Both the position numbers and the translations under genes were made by a program. DNA of 64,000 nucleotides from Lingula anatina. Taxonomy: Eukaryota > Brachiopoda > Lingulata > Lingulida > Lingulidae. The DNA lies in assembly GCF_001039355.2 (NCBI RefSeq), contig NW_019773625.1:1137522-1201521 (forward strand), in the 5' to 3' direction. How positions within the stretch are numbered: the stretch's first letter is position 1; each line of letters starts with the position of its first letter. This document shows, piece after piece, positions 49,195 to 61,152 of the stretch. Below the pieces are notes generated by a model. That model made no database searches. It saw only the letters and a list, made by a program, of their open reading frames with translations, and was not told where the DNA came from.

Positions 49195-52100
49195 AACATT
49201 TGAGTGTTATTATATCACCTTAACATGTATAAAATATAGAATAAATTTTTTTTCTAAGGAATCATTACTTGATATAATAAAAATTTCATCATAAAACACA
49301 ATCATGTACCAGTTAATGTGCCGTACAACTGTCCACATGACAGGTCATGTGACACCAGGTCTGTCACATGACACATCACGTCACCAAAGCTGTCATATCA
49401 CTTACCTGTGATCAGGAGACAGGCACATGCCAATGATATGACCTCCAAGGTCAATCAAGTGGTCAATCCCATCATAATTCACACCATCTTGACCATCAGG
49501 AGGCTGGTCCATCATTGAACCAGGCTGAATAAGGGTGTGGGTGTCCTGCATCTTGGTACGCTCGGGGTCGATCTTCTTAATCCCTATCAAATGGGGAGTA
49601 TAGGTGCTGTTGCCAGTTGTGAAGATCAGATACTTCATCTTGGCTTCTGTGGGTGTCTCGGGGGCACTGGCTGTGCCGCTGCTGCTACTGGCTCCTGGGG
49701 AAGGGGAAGGACTGTGACTGATATAAGAATTACTAGTGCTGGGAGCATACATGCAAGGAGAGAAAGAGTCTGTGCTTTTTGATATATGCGTCACAGCTGG
49801 ACCTGCCTCTGCCATGCTCGCACTGGTCAGCTTACCAGATCCACCTCTTATTTTCGGTCCAGCTGACCCTGCCCGTAAATTTGCGCTTGTGCACGCTTTG
49901 CTGGTTGAACCCAATGAGTTCTGTCTGTCTATCTGTGTCTTTGTGTTTGCACTGGGGGCACTGCCAGCTCTGCTTGATCCAGCTGCGCAGGCATTTGAAT
50001 TCATGTTTGAGACTTTTAGACCAGCAATAGGTCTGCAGAGGGCACCCTCGGCATATTGCCTCTCTCCTATCATTGACCCGTCTGAACAGGCCTTGTCAGA
50101 TGTCTGGCAAACATGATCGTTTTGTTCTTCGATCCTCCAAACTATCTGATCTTCTTTTCGAGCTTTCTTTTCCTCTTTTTTCTTCTGGTTCTCTCTGGTG
50201 GCTCTAGCCACCCCCTCCCCATCGTCTTCCCTGTCAGACAGCCTGGCAGACTCAGCACTACGATAATCTTCATTGTACAAAATTGATGCCCCTCGACCTC
50301 TGTCAGCATTAAACTGGTCAACCTCAAGGAGCTGAATACCCTGTTCATCTTCATAGATCTGTATTCTTTGTGACTTCCAAACATTCTGTTCAACGGAGTT
50401 TTGGCTCACGGACCTCTTTAACGAGCCTCCTCTGGCCAAACTGTCATCAGGACCCAGGTCAGAGTTGGACTTGGAATCGTTGGGGCATGTGGCCACAAGG
50501 ATGGTACGTATGGAACTGGCGTTGATGTTCAGGAATCTAAACAGTGTCATCATTACAGATTCCCTCTCTGATTCCGTGGCTTGGAAGGCCTGGAAAAGGA
50601 GAAATGTACAGGTTTTGCATTCATTGAGCAATTAGTGTGATCAAAAAGTACAGACAGCACATATTTATATAAATGCCAGTTTGGGATCAAATTCATTAAT
50701 CTGATTATGAAGTGATATCAAATAAGAATTATGTAAAATAGTGTTGAAACTGGTTAAATAGATAGACTTACTTTTAGACCAATTTATTGATTATTTTATC
50801 ACCCTATAAAAATGTACAGTATACATTAATAGCTGCATTAAATTCAAAATCAATGAAGCACACATTAAAAAATCTTCAAACTTGTACTTTGTCATCATTT
50901 GACAATTCAAACTACAAAAACACATTGCGTTGACATGCATGTTCTTAAGCTTCTTTAATTCTGCAAGCTCCAAGCTCCAATTTTCCAAGCTCACTTACTT
51001 TATTAATTGAAATGGTGGAACACGAGGACAGGTTTCCAAGCCAATAAAGATTCCCAGCCAGCAAGTAATTCTCATCATACCAGCAACCAAATATGTCATA
51101 GGGCTTGTTGATTACCCGGCACTGAAGCTGAAACTCATCTGAAAATCAATCATAGCTATTATACAAATCTGATATGAACAGGACTTTAAAAAATACATTT
51201 GATCAATTTAAAGCTACTAATTTAGATGTTGTTTAAAGCTTACAGACTGGTCTTTCAAAAGAATAAAAAACTATACTTCAAAAACTATCAAAAGAGAAAT
51301 AATACTGAAACAATGACCAATGCATTAAACAATTTAATTAATTACATACAAAAAACCAATAACCTTGAATTTTAATTTAATCTATTAAATGAAGCACTTC
51401 TTTTGGCACAGAGAGTATAAGACCCATAACATTAAAACTTGCTTTATTACCACATAAATAACAATTTCATATACCTACACATTGACAGATTTAGGTTATA
51501 AAGACTTGGTGTCTTCCCCCCCCCACTCCCCCAATTTACCTGTGACCAATTACCTGTTCGTTCATCTTATGAACTGATGTAAATCACAATGGGATTATTA
51601 TAAAATACCCGCAACAGAAAATTAGCTACATGCAATTACATGATACTTCCTCACAGAAATAATAAAATCTTTATTGACTAATTTTTACATGACATTTATC
51701 TTTGAGCAAACTGCTTAGAGCTTTCTTTAAAAATACAACTGGAACCTTCCAAAATTTATGCCACTGGTCATGGAATAAAAGTTAACGGTTATTGCTCTAT
51801 TATATAAAGCTTTATGATTATGCACAGGGGGTAAAATACTTCACTACATGCTAATTAAACACATCCTGCTAACTGCATCATTTGCAATCCCATAATGCAC
51901 ATATAGCAACTTGAACTTCACAGGCAAACAGGGGAGAATATTTCACCAAAATGCTTCTTTTTTACTGTTTTTTTTTTAGATCAGTAACACTGATCACAGC
52001 TTTTCTATATGGTTTTGCACTATCTTTGTTACATTTTTTCAAAGTAGCACAGAAAAAGCCCTCTATCGTCCACTGAAACTGTACAGCTTGCATCAAGTAA

Positions 52101-55100
52101 GAACCTACTTCAATCTAAGCACTAGAAAATAATCCCAAAAGTAGAATATTCCAAGACAGAAGTATGCTGTAACACTGATTTACACTATTATTTAAAAACT
52201 TTAAACAATAAAACTTTTTAAATAAAATAAAACAACCTGATCAGAACACTAGTTTTCAAACTTGAGCTTAACTAAAAACTAACTAAATGAATCAAGATAT
52301 TCCAACAGCGACATTGCCATACAGGTAAATATAAGAGTTCTCTATATCATTATTTCTGAGGCTCAGTAGCACAATCTCATTAATCCTGCTACTTCCTGTA
52401 CGTCACTGTAACGTTACTCCACTCATATCATCATTACTGGAGGGCCATGGGAAAGATCAATTTTTTACTTACAATGTTTTCACCTTCATGAAGTAAAGTT
52501 GACTAAATAAATGAATAAAAAAATGGATAAATCACTCCTCCAATGATAAAAGGAGTAACGTGTAAGAGTGAGGATATCAGAGTTATTTTATGGAGGACAT
52601 ACATACTAGCAGATTTGTAGACCTGTTGATGTGGAGGGGGGGGGGGGGGGGGGGAATCGATGCAGGTAGTATAATGATATGTTAGTTTAAAACTAACATT
52701 CGTGTATAATATGTTAGGGAAACATTAAGGTGTTATTGCTGATAAGGACATACATTTATGAGGTTATTCACTAAGAGGTATTTTGGTCCAAAACTGACGG
52801 ATTATTTTAATTTATTTTCTTAATAAGGCCTGATGATATAACGTCAAAGACCCATTCTTTATGTAGACAAATATGGAGGTGGTTTGGTAATTTTTAACCC
52901 ACATGTATGTCATGAATATGTAGATCTAGGTTATATATTTTGGTATCATTAGTGTATTGTTAATGATAATGAAATTTGAGACTGGTTTCTTAGAGATATA
53001 TTAAGTCTGAAATGGAATGATTACTAGTACTCCTATTTAAATATGGTGAAATGATATAACAACACATTATATGGAGCTGGTTTGGTAATATATGATAACT
53101 ATGCATGGATTAACTGTGCAATCTTCGTTGGCCTGAAAACACTGTCTAGACAATACAATATGAGAATGTTTATCTGAAGGTATCATGGTTCAAAGGCACT
53201 ATACTGCGGTCTTATCCTCATTATCTTGCATCCTAGGTGTTCAATCCAAAGTTATTTCAATATTCAGAGCACATTCAGAAGAGACGACTAACAGATCCGC
53301 ATGTCAAATAGGGCGACCCACTAAAAAGCTTGCTGCTTAATATATTACCCATTGAATGCTAAACAGATTCCCCGTAGGGATTATGCAAGTGGGTCGGCCA
53401 TGTTTGATCCGCTGATCTGTTAGGGTGCTGTTCAGAATGCAAAGGGAAATGCCTTGGACACATGTTGGCCATTTTTTTTTAATAAGAAAATTTTTTTAAA
53501 TAAGACAATTGTTTGCAGTATTGAACAGAATAATAACAAGCGTGACCAAAGACATGAAAAGTGCTGCTGCCAAACCTCTATATTTCTACCTCATTTTTTG
53601 GGATTTCTAGTCAAGGTTACTGCAACTTTGTGTTTTAACATAGTACTGTTCAGAATGCAAAGGGAAATGCCTTGGACACATGTTGGCCTTTTTTTTTAAT
53701 AAGAAAATTTTTTTAAATAAGACAATTGTTTGCAGTATTGAACAGAATAATAACAAGCGTGACCAAAGACATGAAAAGTGCTGCTGCCAAACCTCTATAT
53801 TTCTACCTCATTTTTTGGGATTTCTAGTCAAGGTTACTGCAACTTTGTGTTTTAGCATAGTACTGAAGCAAAATGTCACCATAAATACAGCACTATAAGG
53901 TATTCCCTTAAGAACTTAAGAATCCCAAAATTGCCTGAAAGCTCCCATTAATTTCCTGCTTAAAAGTCTTCTTTCCAATTAGACAGAAAAACATAAGCAA
54001 GCTGGGGATTTGGTTTTTGGTTGGAAAAAAAAAGGCACATTTACCAACCTAATTAACCAAAAGCATTGTAACCTGACCTATAAAACAATAGCCAATGCTG
54101 CAGCATATGTGAATATATTGTATACATGTATTATGTCAGGACTTTAGAATAGATAAAAAAAAGACAAAAAAGTAAAAAATTCTCTTTGTTCCAAAAATGG
54201 TCACTAAATGTTATGCACAGTTTCAACTGTGCACATTACAATAAATGGCCTAGGGGCATCAAAGATAAATATTTGTTGTAAAGACATCAGGGAGATAGAT
54301 ATGCAGTTCTTCCAAAACTGAAAGTTGTCTTTCTTTATACTTTGGTTCTTACTTCGGTATAATGAGACAAATAGTGCTAGGTCCCTCAGTGACTTCAAAT
54401 AGTGCCTAGTGAAAGGAAATAACATCTTTCAAATTGTGTCAGGGTCCTCTCACTGAACACTTCATCAGACTTGCAAAGGTACTGTGCACTATCTTTTTAT
54501 AAGTTTTTTTTTTTTTTTTGAAATGAAAGATGTGCACTGTCCCAGTTCCATGGCAGACTTGCTATTCAAGCCTCAGTTTGTAACCACATAGATGAAATAG
54601 ATGGAGAATTGTTCAGAAATGATGACTTCTGCTGACTGATTACATATGTATCATCTTGGTCAATTAATCTTCCTGAATATTCAATATCAACCATACTACT
54701 CAAGGTTGTAATACTAAATAATGGAAGTGATTTTAAAAAATTAGGATGGAAGAGACATGGAAGTTTCAAAGTAAATGTATACATAATGTTTGTTTTCTAG
54801 AGATCCTTAAAAAAGCACATAATTATATCTGTATAAATAACAAACAATCATTTTTTTTTTTTGACATTTTAGGCAAAAAGCCTTTTTTAGTAATCCTATT
54901 TCTATTTCCCTTGCTACATGGTCTAGAATGAGTGGTTGATGTAATTCATGTAGGTGGGGTTAACTTCCCTTCAATAGGATGACATTTTCTATTTTCATTA
55001 AATTTGATTTACAAGATCTTAATTTAGACAGACTAAGACCCCATTTCCACAGATTTTAGATCGATCTATCCCTTTGGGGAGTCTCACTAGATTACTGTCA

Positions 55101-57500
55101 GCTTAACCCGCTTAAGCGTGTGTCCCGCCTACTAAAAGCTGTAAGGGGGTGCGCGCTTGGCTGACTGCAATTTAGAGTGAACCCCCAGGGAGTTCGGTCG
55201 ATCTAAATCTAAATCTCTGGATCGATCTAAATCTCTGGGAATGCACCCTAAAGGTACAGTTCTGACTCGATCTTTTCAATGGTGAATAATTATCAAACTT
55301 TTAGATACATAATTTTATTATGGCAAAATCATATTTCTATGTAACATTTGTGATGCTTTTATTGCACAGAATAGAACTATAGAGTAGCCTGCTTTTTTAA
55401 TATTGTTGCTACACTCAATGGGAATGTTCTTATTTTAAGAAATTGGGACTTAAAAAATAAAGTATCTGTAAAATTTACTCCCCCCCCCCCTCCACTGAAA
55501 AGATGGAGTAATTACCATATGTTATAGTGTAACTCACCCTGGAGGCTGAAAACTGCAATTTCCCCAGAAGTGCTGTGGGACCCAAAGTGAACGCCAGATA
55601 CAAGGAGAAGTGTGTCGTTTTCATTGAATTCTGAAAACTGTGTGTATTTCCAAGTCAACTTGGTCAAATCTTCTGAATATTTTAGAGTGGCTGGGTATCC
55701 TGCATTCCACACCTAAAAATACAGATTGATCTCACTGCAACATTGGACCATTCAACACTAATGTAATTTTTGTTTTGCTTTGTCTTTTTCAACTGTGACA
55801 AACATTCTTAGGAATCCAGTTTTACCTGTTAAAAAGCAATCAAAATGGCTTGCAAAGGCAGAGTTACTTAATTTTGACTCCAAAATGAAAGCAAAAACCT
55901 TTCTATTGATGCTTTCCTCTAACAACGTACATTTTTTTCTCATGTTTTATAAAGCCATCAAATCTACTATCTTACTTAGATAACAGAATCCTGGATACTT
56001 AACAATCCCATTCTTTTGGTTATAATTCCCACACTTTTGACAAATAAATGAACTAAAGAGAGGTTTTTCACTTCAATTAACCTCAATTAATTTTGTACAG
56101 ATAATCACTGACTAAAGAAACAACATTTTTTCTGAAAGCTTCGTCTATTTTGTTTTTAAAAAATCTCTATGAATCACAATCAAAGATTAATATCCAGTGT
56201 GGTTTCTGGGTTCTTTTCAAAGGAAGGTGGTCCTGTATCACTCTCTTAATATATTTCCTAATCAAATTTAATTGCTAGCAAACATATCTCTGGGACAATT
56301 GCCAATCAAAGGGCACAGTAAGCAACATCTGACCTGATCAAATTCAGTTCACTTTCATTATCAAATCAGACATTACACACAATTGAAGTGTGGGATATAA
56401 CATCCTTATCCCAATCAAATTAAGAGTCTAATCAAACACAAAAAATAAGAAAGAAATGACAATTTTTTTAAATTTCTAATTTGTCAAGAAGATATTAGCT
56501 GACAATAAATTGGGGATGAGTTCCACAGATTAAAATGGGTTTATAAATGAAATCTGTTCATTTAAAAGTTTCAGCAACTGAAACCATAGAACACAAAATA
56601 TTATAATTCAATATACGATTACTGCCATTTTCTTTTTTCGTCTGCTATATATGTTGTTCTTTAGACTCCAGAAATGTGATAATGTTGATAAGAGATGGGC
56701 AATTCAGTTCAAGTGTCTTTATTTTTTAATCAATTTTTCATTAATCTCTCTTTAGAACTAAATTAGGTTTGTCATTATGGTTTTGTTTCTACTCATGTCA
56801 GACAACTTATTACAACACAGAGATCTATGCACAAGTTATTCGGTCAAATTTTGACTGGATACAAAAATTTATCTTGCCATCAACCAATATTTTTTCTTTC
56901 TTTTTTTCAGTGATCAAAACACTGGCTTTTTGGCCATTTTTCTTCAACAGAAAAAAACATGTATAAAATGTACCTTATATTAACAGAGTAAATGTGTAAC
57001 AGCTTATCCAATAAGCAAGTTTTTAGAAGTATTTCCCTTGCACCTGCACAATCAGGCTGCTCCCCTATCAAAGGGTGATAATAATGGTTGGAAATCAGTA
57101 ACTGATCATACCTTGTCTTGACATGGCCTATATAGGCATAATATCCTCTTTGCAGTTGTTTAATATCAAATGTCACTCATGATTACAGTGCAGAGCACCC
57201 AATATCCTTTCAGGCAAACCAAAATCCATACACTTTTATTTCAATAAGTTCAGTTTTTCAATAAATGAAAAATTTACTTAATGGATATATGTAAACAAAT
57301 TATAAATCTCAAAATAAATATGAAAAATGCGTGAAATATGGTGAGAAAATAAATCTATGAAAAAAGTTTAATTATGAAATGACATACCATACTCAAGTTA
57401 AGCATATTGTCACATTTAAATACTGGCCCCACACCACATGCCAGCAAGAATGAAGCCAAGACTGTAAAATTTCTTTAATTTGTCCGGCAACTGCCCATCT

Positions 57501-57538
<38 letters not shown>

Positions 57539-58382
57539 TTGGGCCAGTATATTCAAACACCCTGACTGCATGAAAGGCTAACAGCCTGTAAAGTTTTCTG
57601 GCACAGCCTGGGTTAGGCACCACGTGTCCTTACCTTGATAGTTCCATCTTTGGAACTAGTTGCAAAATATTCCCCGTTGTGAGAGAAGCTGACGTGAAGC
57701 ACCTGATCGGTGTGGCGGCCTGGCCCTTCCTGGAGATTCTCGCTCTGAATCACGGGGGTGTGATAGTAGAGTCTCTGAAACTCGTAGTACCAAGATGTCT
57801 TCCCCGGAGCTATTGGCACCTGCCTGTTAATGTCCAGCATTCTGGGAAAGAAAGTTTTATTTGTTTAATAATAAACTGTATACATATGATTACCAAGTTA
57901 TTGTATGGAGATAAATGTTAATGACTGGTTTCCCTTTTTTTTGGCAATAAGTTTTTTGCCAAATCAGATTGGCAAGATATTAACCAAACTTTTTTTTTCA
58001 ACTGACCCAATTTTTGCATTCTATCTTGACACCTAACAAACAAGGCTCATGATCACCTCAAGTTCAATGCAATCTCAAATATAAGGACTGAAGAGTTGTC
58101 GTAACTGTACTCTAAAATTGTTTACCTGTAAAAAAGTTCCATCCACAGAAATTCATCATATGAAACACGCATCCACTGCCGACACGTCAGACAGGCATGG
58201 AGAACATCGCGTGCACTCAAGAACGAGAAGATATGGTACAGAACCCCATCTGGCAACTGCTGCCAGATGCTGACATCCTGCTCCGAATCATCGTCCAGCT
58301 TGCAACTGTTACCATCTTCACGGGCCTCCAATTGTTTTGCATCTTTGCACTCAGAATTTGGCATTCTGTTGTCTATTTCCAC
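47560..58382 (-). CDS. FBXW5: F-box/WD repeat protein 5, complete coding region
   Basis: Seven minus-strand exons join in frame to 800 aa: 58382-58126, 57841-57634, 55712-55538, 51138-50999, 50589-49406, 49025-48813 and 47785-47560 (stop TAG). All introns are GT-AG. An acidic N-terminus precedes the F-box (about 40-86, WQQLPDGVLYHIFSFLSARD). WD repeats follow: TDQVLHVSFSHNGEYFATSS, DGTIKVWNAG, SGEIAVFSLQ, KPYDIFGCWYDENYLLAGNL. The C-terminal block contains KYLIFTTGNSTYTPHLIGIK, GHIIGMCLSPDHRYLYVNSR, AYTPNDECFFIFLD, EDKHGYLWDRHYGICL and DDNSIKIWRS. FBXW5 is a substrate receptor of SCF and CUL4-DDB1 ubiquitin ligases with roles in centriole number and actin regulation. Human FBXW5 is about 566 aa; the extra length is a serine/alanine/glycine-rich insert in exon 5. 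The start Met is the first in an open frame; an upstream non-coding exon is possible. Confidence 0.93.
48075..48711. mobile_element. TTAA-flanked MITE, copy 2, in the last FBXW5 intron
   Basis: TTAA at both ends, then AGTCATAATAACTCTTCG on the left and GAAGAGTTATTATTTCT on the right. Interior words AATCTCTTAAGAGATTTTAA and GGAAAAAACGGCAATTTTCC match copy 1 (11139). It is almost twice the length of copy 1 and includes a GC-richer segment (about 48400-48560). No transposase frame is apparent. Confidence 0.8.
49129..49192. repeat. AT dinucleotide microsatellite in an FBXW5 intron
   Basis: About 32 AT units following AAAT units. It lies between the sixth and fifth FBXW5 exons. Confidence 0.95.
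53269..53440. mobile_element. Foldback MITE (about 172 bp)
   Basis: Left arm GCACATTCAGAAGAGACGAC through CTAACAGATCCGCATGTCAA to GCGACCCACT pairs with the right arm AGTGGGTCGGCCATGTTTGA through TCTGTTAGGGTGCTGTTCAG to AATGC. The loop is about 60 bases. Confidence 0.7.
53429..53863 (+). repeat. 218-base tandem duplication, two near-identical units
   Basis: Unit 1 (53429-53646) and unit 2 (53647-53863) both begin TGTTCAGAATGCAAAGGG and end ACATAGTAC or GCATAGTAC. They differ at only a few positions, so the event is recent. The left boundary falls on the terminal bases of the foldback MITE at 53269. The matching short reading frames in both units have no family resemblance. Confidence 0.9.
55038..55249 (+). 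mobile_element. GATCGATC-ended MITE/SINE-like element, copy F
   Basis: Starts ACCCCATTTCCACAGATTTT and ends ATCTCTGGGAATGCACCC. The core AAAGCTGTAAGGGGGT is present, but the following TAATTAACT box is deleted. It belongs with copies A and E by its inner GCTTAAGCGTGTGTCCCGCC. Confidence 0.8.
57503..57535. repeat. Poly(T) run in an FBXW5 intron
   Basis: About 33 T between FBXW5 exons 2 and 3 (poly-A on the gene strand). Confidence 0.9.
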
Positions 58383-58501
58383 ATCACAATAACAAAATTT
58401 TCAAAACTGCTCACTCTTCGTTTCACTAAGTTTGTTTTTGGCTTTAAAAGTCTGAGCTTTTGCTCAACGACTTCTCATTAAAAAAGATAAACTTGTCTGT
58501 T

Positions 58502-58507
58502 TTTATT
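58502..58507 (-). terminator. Candidate poly(A) signal of the gene upstream of FBXW5
   Basis: AATAAA on the minus strand, about 170 bases past the stop of the unrecognised gene and 120 bases before the FBXW5 start codon. If used, the two genes are almost end to end. Confidence 0.4.
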
Positions 58508-58673
58508 ACGAAAATGTTCTGTGTACAAATTTCTAGTACACTTATGTTACTAGCCTATTGCTGACATTCTAAGAATCAGACAGTGATGGAGAAGAAGAAA
58601 ATCAAATCCATAATCTTAAGCATCTTTGTAGAAAACAGTCCATTTTCCAGTCAGAAATGAGCAGGAATCACAG

Positions 58674-59413
58674 TCACCTTTTTATATCAAGTTTTGAAGT
58701 GTAAACTGTATTCCTAAAAGTGAGAGCGGCTAATGTGTTTTTCACGAAGAAACCAAGAAGTCTCACTTTTTTATTACTGCTGATACTTCCATAATCCGCA
58801 GAAAAAAATGTCATGTCACACGTCAGAGAGACAGCAGATTCGTTGTCACGTTTTAAACCGGAGATTATCACATGGTCCAATTTGAAGCAATCTGTAGATG
58901 TTTCCAGATTCTTCTCAATATGTTCACTTCTGGAAAATCTTACTTCTTGGGAGTTGGGAAAAATCCTGACAAGAGAAGAAAAAGATGTCATTTGAAAAAA
59001 TATCATAACTGCTAGAAGTGTTCATAAATAATACAATATAAGGTCAAGCACAAATAAATATATAACGCAAAATTAAACATGCAGACATAAAAACTTACAA
59101 GTCTAAAGTGCAGAAATTTAACTGAAGAATCCTCGAAAAAATCTACAGGAGCTCTAACATCAGATTATAATCCATAGCACTTCAAAATAATCTGTTTTCA
59201 AAAGAAGACTACAAAAATTACTTACCATGTTTCTGGCACATATTTATCAGGCCTGTTGGTTGTAAGTCTTGGTATAACAAAACAATGTCAAGAAAAACAC
59301 CCGTTTTCAAATTTGTCTATATAATCTTACTGTAAAGAAACGCCACTTGATAAAAACTTACCCTTTTACTGGTATGATGCTGTGCTTCTCCTCAAATATT
59401 GATTTTAGAATAC
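58674..59413 (-). CDS. Unrecognised gene, last three coding exons
   Basis: Three minus-strand exons keep phase across consensus splice sites: 59413-59362 (acceptor GTAG, donor GTAAGT), a 27-base micro-exon 59252-59226 (acceptor AACAG, donor GTAAGT) and 58965-58674 (acceptor GTCAG, stop TGA). The joined peptide runs ILKSIFEEKHSIIPVKGP, DKYVPETWIFPNSQEVRFSR, then about 80 residues ending RNTVYTSKLDIKR. I do not recognise a family. The tail alternates hydrophobic and polar residues (DHVIISGL, VSLTCDMTFFSADYG, VRLLGFFVKN), suggestive of a beta-rich domain; no transmembrane segment is visible. Upstream exons could not be placed with confidence. Possible donors lie near 60052 (GTGAGT) and 62226 (GTAAGT), but the phases do not connect cleanly without further exons. 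The gene ends only 292 bases before the FBXW5 start, in the same orientation. Confidence 0.6.
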
Positions 59414-60840
59414 CTACAAAGGCAAAGATCATATTTAAAATAATTTAAAGAGAAGAAATTATATTTATCAATGTATCAAGCCAAAATTGTGATTTAATCA
59501 AGATTCATGAAATATTTTCAAAGGTGTTGTTATTCTTCATTACCAAGACAGCAATTTCACTTGCAAATTATTATTGAGGAAACCCACTTGGCAAAATTGG
59601 TGTGGTGCAATCTTATGAAACAGAAAAGGATTCAAAAATATAAAATAAAATGAAGAAAAAAATCTTGCTTTATATCTCTGAATACAGATATATTTAATTT
59701 AACATAGTACATCGGCTTCAACATTGGAATCTACTTGCTTTATTTTTCAGATATTAAAAAAAAAAAATTTAAATAATGCATTTATTTTTTCATCCCCATC
59801 TATGAGTATATAGTACACACGTATTTATTTATATATAAATGTATTGATCTATCCATTCATTTCTTTACTATTATTATCGTTGTTGTTGTTGCTGTTATTA
59901 GTCCTGGCTGTCGTAATCAGGCTAATTGATCCCCAGTGCATCAACCACATATATATCCTGTCAATTTTCAGTCATGCACAGAGAATCTTTCCGCTTGAAT
60001 AAATCAGATATTTTTACGTCACAAGCCACTTATAGCTGGTACTCACGTGGCATAGGTCTATTCATTACTACATTTGTACATGGGGCACATTTTATGTTGC
60101 CATGTGGGATCATTATATATTAAGTAGCAATGTGTGGTAGCTTATTTTTTTCCAGAAGGCATTTCATTTTCATTTTTCATGCTAATTTGGATTTACTCTT
60201 CAGTGAATGAAAGCATACTAGTACATGGATGCTATACTTCTCTCTCTGCCTCTGTCTCTCTTTCTCTTTTTTTATCAGGAAAAGGAAATCTCGAGAGAGA
60301 GAGAGAGAGATGCAAAAGGGCTTGTTTTCAACACAAAATATTTTCATTTTCTATAGCCAAAATTGCTATCAAAACAATTACCAAAAACTTTGTATGCCAA
60401 CACAAGCCATAATTTTGAAGGAGCATGGAATATATTGTAAACTGTTTTATAAATGAAAATACTGGTAACACTTCTTTTTTTATAGCTCCAAATCCATTAG
60501 TCTGAGTAATACAATACTCCTATTTAAATTTTTGTAATATTCACTGTTGTACACTAAAGGTTTTAATGATGAAAATCATTTCTCATTCCCCTTATCTACT
60601 CACACTGCTAAAAAGGCAAGGAATTCTGCTACCTTTTGAGATAAGCTAAGAGAAACTTAAACTGTCCACTCATTATTAGAATACTGCCTGGTTAACTGGC
60701 TCAGGCAATTCCAAGCAACCCATCATAGAAAACACATAAATGTACACACTCATCTACTCTGACTGTATCAGGCTTTGCTCATTCAATAAATGGACTTCAA
60801 TTCTATTAGTCCCAAGATTTTAGTGTCTGGTACATATAGG

Positions 60841-61152
60841 GACCATTCAAAATGAGAAGACCTGAATGCTAGCTAGGCCACAACCTAAATATGGCGGACC
60901 TACATGAAAGGAAGACCACTTAATCCTGTAATGGTCTCTCCGCCTCTCACACACCTCCCCACGCGTCGTCCCTGCAGGGGCACAGTAATTAGATCTTGGC
61001 TCAATTCAACTGGTCTGGGGATGATGTGTGGAGAGCCGTGCGAGAGGCGGAGAGACCATTACAGGATTAAGCAGTCTTCCTTTCATGTAGGTCTGCCATA
61101 TTTAGGTCATGGCCTAGCTAACACTCGGCTCTTCTCATTCTGAATGAGGCCA
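60841..61152. mobile_element. Foldback transposon (about 310 bp) with arms of about 145 bp
   Basis: The left arm contains ATTCAAAATGAGAAGA, AACCTAAATATGGCGGACCT, ACATGAAAGGAAGACC and TAATGGTCTCTCCGCCTCTC. The right arm repeats these in reverse complement (GAGAGGCGGAGAGACCATTA, GGTCTGCCATATTTAGGTCA, TCTTCTCATTCTGAATGA). Nearly the whole element can form one hairpin. A related copy starts at about 63590. Confidence 0.85.

Larger units (their letters stand above)
51139..55537. other. Large FBXW5 intron with repeats
   Basis: The 4.4-kb intron between coding exons 3 and 4 of FBXW5. It contains a poly-G run (about 52637-52654), a foldback MITE (53269), a 218-base tandem duplication (53429) and MITE copy F (55038). 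No nested gene is supported. Confidence 0.7.

Noticed and set aside
53454-53898. Paired 72-81-codon frames with near-identical peptides
   Set aside because: They are explained by the 218-base tandem duplication of AT-rich intron sequence; there is no family resemblance or coding bias.
60052-60128. Possible minus-strand exon ending in GTGAGT that would join to 59413 in phase
   Set aside because: There is no acceptor before an upstream in-frame stop. It would have to be a first exon starting at an internal ATG, with no other support.
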